Source of the DNA: Cudoniella acicularis
Lineage: Eukaryota; Ascomycota; Leotiomycetes; Helotiales; Helotiaceae
Assembly: GCA_013054445.1 (NCBI GenBank)
Contig: JAAMPI010001123.1
Location: forward strand, 4,338-19,267
DNA: 14,930 nt
Direction of reading: 5' to 3'
The notes below the pieces were generated by a model, which was not told the DNA's origin, did not search any database, and worked only from the letters and a program-made list of their open reading frames with translations. Positions 7,957 through 14,930 of the stretch are shown in pieces; position 1 is the stretch's first letter, and each line of letters opens with the position of its first letter. The position numbers and the translations under genes are program-made.

Positions 7957-8171
7957 TTGTGTCCGGTGCTAGAGGTGTCAAGCGTGAAGAGTTGATTGAT
8001 AAGGAAATCACTCCCCTCCCTTAGCCCCGCGTGGCCGGAGGACGTCAGTCCCTCGATATAGCATATTAGCCAACATCACCTGATCTAGATTCTCACGTGA
8101 TCAATAGAAGACAGGGAATACGCTACACCTGACTAAGTTCACCTGACTAAGTTCGGAACAGTAGATTAGTA
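7957..8171. other. Spacer upstream of the F-box-like pseudogene
   Basis: Non-RIP sequence probably containing the former promoter. It has a CACGTGATC word near 8093 and a 14-bp duplication at 8126-8153. No gene seen. Confidence 0.4.
8126..8153. repeat. 14-bp tandem duplication
   Basis: CACCTGACTAAGTT occurs twice head to tail, 8126-8139 and 8140-8153, just outside the left edge of the AT-rich block. It may be part of a transposon end or a simple slippage duplication. Confidence 0.75.
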
Positions 8172-9341
8172 AAATATTACGAATCCGGGCTTTAATATAG
8201 TATAATATAATTAGGCTAATATATACTAAGCACTAAATTATAAAGCTAAAATATACGGACTTTTTTATACTTTCCTTATACGGCAAACTCTTGGATTTCC
8301 TTATAAACCTTTCTAAATGTCTTTAAAACTTAAAGTTATATTGTTTCTATATAGAACCTTTCTTTAAGTATTCTGAATTTCGAAAAGACTCTTATAGTTA
8401 TAATTAAGTAGGGGGGAGTAGCTAAAACGGCGATCGACAACGTTAATGAAATGATTAGTAGTATAATCAACTATAGTTTTTTTCTTGTTATAGGCTAGTT
8501 TCCTAAAGAGAAATAGCAGAAGAACAGTAATATATTAATAAAATCTTAATAAACTTATAAATAATAGACTTAAGATATATAACTTATAGATTCGTCTCGC
8601 TATAGAGTACGTCTCGCGATATAGGGATAGACGTTATAATATTTTCTTAATATAAACCGAATCTTTATAAAGAAATAACTAAAGAATAATAATAAACTAA
8701 TTATAACTTTATATATTTATATAGTAGAGATTTAAGACCCTTAAACTATAAAATCGTTTCGGTACGTAAGGTTTTTCGTTACGTAGGGATAGACGTTAAT
8801 AATAATAAAATATTCTTTTAAACCCTAGTTTTCTAATTATAACTATTATATCGAAAAAATTCTAATAGCGTATTAAATAAGGGGTAAGGAATTCCCCTAG
8901 ATAGTAAGACGACAAATTAGGGTTAGAGACTTTTTTAGTAGAGTCCTTTTCTAGAGAATGTCTTTACCCTAAGAATTTCCGCTTAAAGACCTATATAATA
9001 ATCGTTAATAGTATTAAAACGGTAGCGTAATAAAGAGCTCTTAAATACCGACTACTTATATCTCTTTCTTTAACTCCGATACTAGATCTAAGATCTTAAA
9101 TCTTTAATTATAGACCGTATAGAATAATAATAGATATAAATAAAAGGACGAAACATAATATAAATATAAAACAGATCCCTAGCCTCTTTAACTAATTTAT
9201 AAAACTAAATAGTTAAAATATTAAACAAATATATATAATAGCTATAATAGCTATAAATACTAGTTTTACGACTAATAAGTATTAAATATTTATAAGTATA
9301 ACTTTTATTAAAATCTCTTTAAAAGGCTAAATATTACGAAT
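8172..9341. mobile_element. AT-rich RIP-like block with 13-bp direct repeats at both edges; identity unknown
   Basis: About 1.17 kb of TA-rich sequence with stops in all frames. The 13-mer AAATATTACGAAT is found at 8172-8184 and again at 9329-9341, the two points where composition changes. A 15-mer (TAGGGATAGACGTTA) occurs at 8622-8636 and 8784-8798 within a longer, weaker similarity. I could not recognise a transposase or reverse transcriptase on either strand. A decayed mobile element is the likeliest explanation but is an inference from composition. Confidence 0.4.
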
Positions 9342-9855
9342 AGGTATCACGTGTAGGCCTAGGCCTAAGGCTCGGCTACGACTAGCGGGAGTAGTATAGA
9401 GAACCAGGGTTCTAAGTCACGGTGATTACGTGACGAGTCATGTGACTAGTCAGGTGATAGAGTCCAGGGCCGAAGCTTGGCAGGAGAGACCAACGGTCCT
9501 TCGGCCCACTTAGGTGCCTGCGGCCCTAGAGGTTTAGAGATCTATATAAGCAGAGAGATTTTCTTACTAGATAAAAGCTTCGTGCTTAACTTACTTTAGT
9601 AATCTTATATCATACTTTGATTATCCTTGCTTATAACGTGCTAAGCTTCTATGTATAGCAACTACCAGTGACATCGCAAAGCCTACACTTCTATACTACT
9701 AATACCTATAGACTCGGCTTACTGTCTTAAAACGACAAGGTAGTAACTACTGGAAACGTTATACTAAAGAGCGTAGATTTCGTCGCTGATAAAGCCTATA
9801 ATAATTTCTAGTATTATATTTAAAATATTAAATAGGAAGTCGCTATATTTTATAT
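9342..9855 (+). mobile_element. Less mutated LTR-like segment
   Basis: Composition switches abruptly to normal CA/TG content. It begins TATCACGTGTAGGCC (possibly a mutated TGTCAC end) and has CACGTG and clustered GTGAC/GTCAC words at 9347-9455. A TATATAAGCAGAGAG promoter-like box near 9543-9557 is followed by an end-like CTTATAACG near 9637. This is the arrangement of an LTR, but I find no clean target duplication and no second copy in the window, so the boundaries and class are uncertain. Confidence 0.3.
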
Positions 9856-10019
9856 TGTAGAGGGACGGGAGGCCTCTAAAATAGACTCTTAAAACTGATN
9901 ACTGAAAGNCTCGAATCTCTANGANGGATNGTTGTTGTTCCTCTCTAGGAGAGGGGGNGNGNCCTTATATACATGAATATAGTCACGTGCTACGGCACGT
10001 GACACAGAACCCCACTACA
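9856..10019. mobile_element. Solo LTR, copy 2 of the 165-bp family
   Basis: Same sequence as 2816-2980 but with intact TGTAG...CTACA ends. It also keeps TG/CA at four sites where copy 1 has TA (second base, ACTGAAAG, GTTGTTG, ATACATG). The inverted repeat GTCACGTGC / GCACGTGAC is at 9982-10003. Eight or so N bases fall at positions where copy 1 has A or G. The sequence before it (TATAT) is the same as before copy 1; the sequence after it (GTAAG) is different, so no target duplication is visible. A solo LTR or recombinant remnant. Confidence 0.75.
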
Positions 10020-10509
10020 GTAAGAGAAACCCTACCCACCCGCGGGTAATAGGTACTACCCACTACCTATCACGCAGCCTAGCGACTACTCAGGTCCAAA
10101 GACGGAAATGGATTTTGGTGAGGTCCGGATTCGTTGCAGACTTTAGCGGTAGTTTCAGACGAAACCTGACTGACTTTGGTACTAGTTAGTATCACCGCTC
10201 TGCTAATCACCCTTACCCTCCGACTTAGAATGCTCAGTCACGTTCCTGCTCACCCTTTCTGGTGACCGATCGTACTTCACCTGATCCTTTGCTTCTGCCA
10301 TGCGAAAATTGTCAACTCTACACGACTATATTCAGGGAGACCGAGTCATTGGGAGATTTCACCAAAAGTATCATATTTGTTATTGAAGTCTTGGTAATAC
10401 ATTCAAAGTAGAAAATCTGTTGTAGGCTGAATCGTTGATTATTTATAAATCTAAAAGTCCTAATTTACAGTGCGTGGCAATTGCTAAGACAGAATCAAAT
10501 CAAATCAAA
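10020..10509. other. Spacer downstream of the FAD monooxygenase gene
   Basis: Ordinary composition. Directly after the LTR lie a perfect 10-bp palindrome (ACCCGCGGGT, 10038-10047) and an inverted repeat (ATAGGTA 10049-10055 / TACCTAT 10064-10070). A short (ATCAA)n run lies at about 10494-10512, overlapping the stop codon of the next gene. No gene seen. Confidence 0.5.
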
Positions 10510-11730
10510 TCAACCTTTAAATAATACAGCTACCTTTGCCGCACCATCTTCCGCATACATCGTCGACTTAGCTTTCGCACCCTGTTCCGCCGCATTCTTG
10601 GCTCCAGACACCATTTCCACCTCAAACTCTTTCATCAACGGATTCAGCACATTCTGGAAAGAAGCGGCATCTTGCGGGGCAGTCTCATACGCCTTAATTG
10701 TTGCCTGAGATAGCATCACTGCGTCCCACATTCCAAGATTAACTCCCTCGCCATTTGGAGACATCAAATGAGCCGCGTCGCCGATGAGTGTCGTTCCCGG
10801 GTTGTGCTCCCAGATGTGTCCGATAGGAAGCTCGTACACCGCCCTCGTGTCTACGTTCACACCCGGGTGGTCGATCGACTCCTCGTCGCACGCAACCGTC
10901 ACTAGCTCTTTGGTTCTGGCACCCCACAGACCAAGTAGAGCACTATTGCTAAGGAGTTTGTTCTTGGCGCCCAGGGCTGTTTCGTTGCGTAGGCCGGACG
11001 TAGTTGCGAAGTCCTCATCTGGTGTAGTGATGAAAATATACATCCTGGCCGAGTCGTGCGACCCCTGCTGAGCTGTCACGGCGTGCCTGTTCCCGAGCGC
11101 GCAGAAGGTTCCAGGGCCGACAAGCTCAGCTAGATGCGGATATCTTGTAGTGAATTGCCTGATAGTGAGGGTGATGATTTGTCTCTCCGCGTATTGCGGC
11201 TTCACGTCCGTCAATAGTTTGCGGACCCTGGACCAGGCGCCATCGGCGCCAATAACCAAGTCGAACGTCTGCTTGTTGTGCGCCCCGAAGTCGAGCTGGA
11301 TCTCGCTATGGCTAGATTTAGTGGAGCTTGTGGCAGAGAGAAGTTTGTGTCCCCATTTGATCGTCTCGGCAGGTATCCTGGACATCAAGAGCTGGCTCAA
11401 GTCATGGCGAGAGATTTCAGGGCGGCTCTCCCCATTAAATGACGTCGCAAAGACGACGTTGCCATCCTGGTCTGCTATCTTCATTATTTCGGCGCAATCG
11501 CCAGTGAGTGAGATAAAGTCATTGAACAAATCACACCTCTTGATGGCAGCGAGACCGGTTTCCTCGTGGAGATCAAGTACTCCGATGGGCTGTGCGAGTT
11601 CCTTGCTGGTAGGTTTATGACGAAGCTCGAAAATAGTAAATGAAACGCCATGTTTGTGAAGAAGCACACCAGCTGTTAGTCCAGCGGGACCTGCGCCGAC
11701 AATGGCGATTCTTGGTTGAGTTGAGGACAT
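10510..11730 (-). CDS. FAD-dependent monooxygenase, TetX / aromatic-hydroxylase-like (group A)
   Basis: Intact 406-residue single-exon gene. The N-terminal Rossmann motif GAGPAG (G12-x-G14-x2-G17) with E35 at the end of beta-2 binds the ADP part of FAD. ISRHDL at 106-111 holds the usual Arg, DLVIGADGAWSRVR at 157-170 is the DG motif, and LIGDAAHLMSPNGEGVNLGMWDA at 315-337 is the GD motif contacting the FAD ribityl/phosphate. Length and motif order match class A flavoprotein hydroxylases, closest in style to TetX-like enzymes of fungi. They use NAD(P)H and oxygen to hydroxylate aromatic or polyketide-like substrates; the actual substrate is unknown. No signal peptide is seen, so probably cytosolic. 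Neighbours are spacer and TE DNA, not an evident operon-like cluster. No RIP damage is visible. Confidence 0.9.
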   Translation of the reverse strand: MSSTQPRIAIVGAGPAGLTAGVLLHKHGVSFTIFELRHKPTSKELAQPIGVLDLHEETGLAAIKRCDLFNDFISLTGDCAEIMKIADQDGNVVFATSFNGESRPEISRHDLSQLLMSRIPAETIKWGHKLLSATSSTKSSHSEIQLDFGAHNKQTFDLVIGADGAWSRVRKLLTDVKPQYAERQIITLTIRQFTTRYPHLAELVGPGTFCALGNRHAVTAQQGSHDSARMYIFITTPDEDFATTSGLRNETALGAKNKLLSNSALLGLWGARTKELVTVACDEESIDHPGVNVDTRAVYELPIGHIWEHNPGTTLIGDAAHLMSPNGEGVNLGMWDAVMLSQATIKAYETAPQDAASFQNVLNPLMKEFEVEMVSGAKNAAEQGAKAKSTMYAEDGAAKVAVLFKG

Positions 11731-12897
11731 GTGATAGAAAGTAAGTTATATTTGTTAATTGTAACCAAAGAGAACTCTTCTGATGAAGATTTAAAACTCT
11801 TTCAAAATTAGAATTGTAAGACTATTTATAATTACTAAAAGTCAAGTTTAAAATTTGTTCTCGGGCTATAGAAAAATCCGTCGTCTAGTAGTCGGACTGG
11901 ACAAAAGCCCGAACACGTAACTCGATTATACAAGGCTACCTTTGATAGCAAAACTAAAGGTGGATCTGAATTTAAAATAGTTATAGAGAATTATTTATCC
12001 ACGGCCATTACGGAGCAGTATCGTGCATATTTGAATACGGCAATCCGAGTCTCGTGGCTGTGGCGGTTCTGGCATATGTGGCCTCACCGTCATCATGCTT
12101 TCACTTAATCACGTGGCATGTAAAGTGACTAGTCGAAGCAAGACCCTTAAGGCCACGCTTCTCTCGAGCTCTCTTCCTTCCTTAGCTTGGAATCTTCACC
12201 GATAGTACAGAGACTCTTGAATACTAGGCAACCTTCACTCTTACCTTTCTTTGCCAGTACGCGCTGTCATAGTGGCAGAGACAAAGCAGCCGTCTTTGAT
12301 ATCCCACCATGGTCCGTGGCTAAGCGGATCAGTTGGCTTGTTCGGCTCGGTAGTGGCTTCGGGGTTATTAGGAATAGAGTAAAATTCAGGTCGTGTTAAA
12401 GTATATCCTAAAGAATAGATCTAATCATGTTTTATTATATTTTAGCTAGAACATCAACGCTAAAAATATCCTTAAGTAGAATAGAACTAACAATGTTCTG
12501 ACCCTTTTAGTCAGGCTATCAACATTAGGCCGGAGTATTTGTTTCGCTAGCGTTGAACACCCGATGCCGACGCCAGCGTTCCTCAAGCGCCAGCGCCGGG
12601 GAGCCGAATTTTGCCCCGTTTCCAACGGTAGCGCCTTTGGGCCCAACTCGGCCCTCACTCTGTCTCCTCAGTGGGCAGGAGATAAAAGATACTGTTGCCT
12701 TCGTTTAACTTCCACTGAAGAGACCAATTACTTCACTTCAAAGCAGAGGGTTAAAGCCGTTGCACCCAGAAATTATGGTAATAGTTATATACTATAGCCC
12801 CCGATTTAACATTACATTTCCCATCTACGAAGAAGAAACGCTAGAGCATCAGTAATAAACAGTTGAGAGTAAGCAGATCTGACCCACGGCACAAATA
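11731..12897. other. Long intergenic region between the FAD monooxygenase and ERG9
   Basis: About 1.17 kb. The left part should contain the monooxygenase promoter; a CACGTG word is near 12109 and a pyrimidine-rich stretch near 12165-12182. The right end should hold the ERG9 3' untranslated region. Open frames here are short, begin with non-ATG codons and resemble nothing known. I found no tRNA or other RNA gene. Confidence 0.5.
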
Positions 12898-14462
12898 TTA
12901 TAGCTCCCCATAAGCGATAGGAGGACCTCCTATGACATTACCTTGTTGGGTATCTAGAATCTTTTCCTTGTTAGGGAATATATTTCCCTTCGTGAGTTCT
13001 TCAAGGGCCACATCGAACCTCGCTCCGGCCTAGTACACAATTCCAATCTTGATTAATGTTAGCAGATTATGCCGAGAAACTAAACGACGACTTACTATGA
13101 TCGCCGAAATAAAGAATAGCGTCCCCAACACAGCAAACAGGAGGTAGAAGACATCGCTCTTCGCCTGATCATCGATAGCCTTGGCATTGTCGGTGACTAC
13201 TACTCCACTACCACCACCCTTGGCCAATTGAGCAAGAACCTTTGGATCCTGCGAAGGATAGATAGATTCGATAAATTGCTCAACTTTGCCACAATACTGA
13301 TGTTGAGGAAGTTAGGATCCTTCGGGGTGTTCTTCTTGTGTATCCGTCGAACGTATCTCTTAAAGACCGCACAGACTGTTCGCAGATTTTGCGACGATTC
13401 TATCATTAATTGAGCCGCATCACCTTTCGTGATCTTCACGTTAGTCTCGAAGATTTGGGGGTTCTGGAAGACGAGCTCCAGTGTAGCAATAGCCATCGCC
13501 TGGGGAATAGCTACGAAGTTGAAGACGCCCTGTTCTTTTATCCCCGCCATGTAGAAGAGGCACTCCTCAGTATGTCTCAGAGAATTCAGAACCATCTCCG
13601 AACTACAAGCAAGCGCTGCTTCTCGGTGTTTGGGATCGAAGAGATCGTCAAACTTGTCCACGTGCTTTGACCAGATTTCCTTGGGCCAGAACCGCCTCTT
13701 GTCATCAAAGTCCTCTCGTACGTCACGGATAATGTTTGTCTTTTGTAGAAACTGGCCCATCGATTCCGCAAGCTCAGGCCGATTGCTTAAAGCAGGATTC
13801 ACGAAACCACCCTCTACGAAGAACCTCGTCAATCCGTCTCCCACGAGCCCTGCAACATAATGACAATATAGCTCGTACTCCTTAATCGTGTTGACGCTAT
13901 TGATGTTGTGCTCCGCATTGCTGGCATAGTCAGCCATGCCGTTTCCCATCTTGTGCGTGATGTCCTTTATGGTGTCCCTATACTTCGGGTCAATGAGCTT
14001 GAACTCTGTGATCACGTCGTCGAAATGTACGAGAAGCTCTCGATCCTTCTCGTTAGGTCCATTCTTGTCGTAAGTCCAGCCATCCTTCTCAAGAATCGTC
14101 TCGAAGTTGCGCAGTAATGGCTCTTTCTCCTCCAGAGATATTGTCATGTCATCCTCAATCGTATCTAGTCCTCGCAGCACCAAATAGTACAAGACCACCG
14201 GGACAACTAAGTCAGGATTGAGTTCTTGAACAACCGTGGCGAAGCTCCGACTGGTCATCTTGAGCCATTTGAAACAATCTTTAAGCGTCGCTGACTCCTT
14301 GGAGGGGTCTCGAGTGTAAGCTAGTTCATGCCACATCTTCCTATAGATATTTTAGCCTCTTGTATGCCTCTAGCGCTTTCTTGGGGATACCAACCACTGT
14401 ATTATAGATCTTAATTGGTTGGGATGCACCGCAAGGTACAGGACCTGGCCTAAGATCCCCAT
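12898..14462 (-). CDS. ERG9: Squalene synthase (farnesyl-diphosphate farnesyltransferase), 3 exons, with an apparent frameshift
   Basis: Condenses two farnesyl diphosphates to squalene at the ER membrane, the entry to sterols. Exon 1 14462-14395 ([16 protein letters not shown]...), intron 14394-14341 (GT...AG, splitting Trp23), exon 2 14340-13096, intron 13095-13030 (GTAAGT, branch CTAAC, TAG), exon 3 13029-12898. Motifs in spliced numbering: DTIEDD at 82-87 and DVRED at 229-233 (Mg/diphosphate binding), [10 protein letters not shown] at 181-190, QKTNIIRD at 222-229, and [10 protein letters not shown] and VKITKG farther on. After DPNFLNIS (residue 371, near 13296) the frame breaks. Family-like sequence ([10 protein letters not shown]...YPSQDP) resumes from 13293 in another frame and leads to the membrane anchor ([19 protein letters not shown]) and exon 3 ([15 protein letters not shown]). 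The indel has net length 1 modulo 3. Without it the product would be about 460 residues, the usual length. As read, translation ends at 13200 with an unrelated 31-residue tail. A sequencing error is possible. Confidence 0.9.
13030..13095 (-). other. ERG9: ERG9 intron 2 (66 nt)
   Basis: On the minus strand it begins GTAAGT, has a consensus branch site (TGCTAAC) and ends TAG. Splicing joins the anchor helix to an exon encoding [15 protein letters not shown]..., which fits the C-terminal end of fungal squalene synthases, and reaches TAA at 12898-12900. Confidence 0.8.
14341..14394 (-). other. ERG9: ERG9 intron 1 (54 nt)
   Basis: Minus-strand GTTGGT...CTATAG. Splicing here joins ...IIQ-TG to G-AAGATGTGGCAT, giving the conserved QWKMWHE join. 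The alternative donor 4 nt downstream (GTATCC) would put the join out of frame. A possible branch site is GGCTAAAA, about 10 nt from the acceptor. Confidence 0.8.
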
Positions 14463-14776
14463 ATTGGCAATTCGAACTTGGTCGTGATAGGAGAGAGTTC
14501 TTGAGTTATGCGTCAATGGCAATGGGATGACCGCTATAAGTCGTGATCGAGGGTCTGGTGAGGTAAGGCGATTAATAAGTACGCTTATTTTAGCATCAGG
14601 CAACAAGGCAGGAATTACGATGTTCGGGCAGTTAAGTGAGGTTGCATCATTAGGCTTTCTTGCTCTTTTAACAAGCGAGATACTACCCTGCGATACTCTT
14701 AACGAGCCTGGTCAGCTAAGTCTACGTTTTCAGGCCTTTAGCGACCCCGCACACACCCTAATAAAAATAATTAATT
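14463..14776. other. Divergent spacer between ERG9 and a transposase
   Basis: Contains the ERG9 promoter side and, to the right, the probable left end of a DNA transposon. The TA-rich leader (ATAAAAATAATTAATT) precedes the transposase ATG. A terminal inverted repeat may lie about 14710-14760 but cannot be confirmed because the other end is outside the window. Confidence 0.4.
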
Positions 14777-14930
14777 ATGCCACTATCGACCCCCCCCATT
14801 CGTCTTTAACCACGCTCCTGGCTTCGAAATAGCAACAAAACATAAGGAAGCGATACGCCAGCTTTATAGCTTTGGAAAGAAGTCGGTTGAGGAGATTATA
14901 GAGCGCTACGGGCTGAGCAAAACGACAGTT
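14777..14930 (+). pseudogene. Tc1/mariner-like transposase, N-terminal HTH, probably frameshifted, cut by window edge
   Basis: The frame through 14820-14930 reads GFEIATKHKEAIRQLYSFGKK then SVEEIIERYGLSKTTV, a typical helix-turn-helix of Tc1/mariner-family transposases. They bind the terminal repeats before the DDE domain, which is not in the window. Upstream in the same frame it reads PPPFVFNHAP with no ATG. The nearby ATG at 14777-14779 is out of frame by one base across an 8-C run (14790-14797), so a one-base length change in that run separates start and HTH. It could be a real frameshift, a homopolymer error, or translation may start elsewhere. Located about 315 bp upstream of ERG9, divergently. 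Confidence 0.6.

Noticed and set aside
2816..10019. The two 165-bp LTR copies as the two ends of one 7-kb retrotransposon
   Set aside because: They are in the same orientation, but the DNA between them holds unrelated host genes (SDR, F-box-like) and other TEs, there is no matching target duplication, and copy 1 is nested in a LINE.
10784..11620. Plus-strand open frames opposite the FAD monooxygenase
   Set aside because: They are antisense shadows of a gene with clear FAD motifs on the minus strand.
12187..12399. Plus-strand 70-codon frame, and a tRNA-like GTGGCTAAGCGGA stretch near 12313
   Set aside because: The frame starts at TTG and has no recognisable motif. The tRNA-like word lacks a T-loop (GGTTCGA-type) box and a foldable cloverleaf.
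13293..13352. An intron as the explanation of the ERG9 frame break (GT near 13352, CAG at 13297)
   Set aside because: It would remove the conserved RRIHKKN...DPNF segment, so an indel is the better explanation.
13228..14117. Several plus-strand frames opposite ERG9
   Set aside because: All are antisense shadows of the conserved squalene synthase exon.

Overview
The window looks like a filamentous ascomycete (Pezizomycotina-type) genome. The evidence is a squalene synthase gene with short spliceosomal introns, fungal-type short-chain dehydrogenase and FAD monooxygenase genes, Tad1-type LINE and LTR retroelement debris, and long TA-rich stretches with the transition signature of repeat-induced point mutation (RIP: CpA to TpA, and TpG to TpA on the other strand). 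Nothing identifies the genus.

Layout. 1-3090: a heavily RIP-mutated LINE on the minus strand. Ignoring stop codons, its ORF1 double zinc knuckle, ORF2 endonuclease and reverse transcriptase can still be followed. Two short, much less mutated solo LTRs are nested in it (2086-2262 with a GGGAA target duplication; 2816-2980 with an ATAT flank). 3091-4588: more TE debris, ending in an LTR-like element on the minus strand (4355-4588). 4589-5833: non-RIP spacer with a 14-bp x3 tandem repeat. 5834-6745 (+): intact short-chain dehydrogenase/reductase. 7144-7956 (-): F-box-like gene broken by two in-frame TAA codons that look like RIP-type CAA-to-TAA changes. 8172-9341: unidentified AT-rich block with 13-bp direct repeats at its edges. 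9342-10019: less mutated LTR-like DNA and a second copy of the 165-bp LTR. 10510-11730 (-): intact TetX-like FAD monooxygenase. 12898-14462 (-): squalene synthase (ERG9) in three exons with one apparent frameshift just before the C-terminal membrane-anchor region. About 14777-14930 (+): start of a Tc1/mariner-like transposase running off the window.

Working together. ERG9 makes squalene from farnesyl diphosphate, the committed sterol/triterpenoid step. The SDR and FAD monooxygenase are generic redox enzymes of the kind found in secondary metabolism, but there is no cyclase, P450, transporter or regulator here, so a cluster is only a hypothesis. The clearest story is genome defence and decay: small gene islands between RIP-mutated repeats, one gene apparently killed by RIP-type nonsense mutations, and an ERG9 copy whose catalytic part and membrane anchor are out of frame. 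I found no rRNA or tRNA genes and no CRISPR. I did not see a convincing undescribed system.
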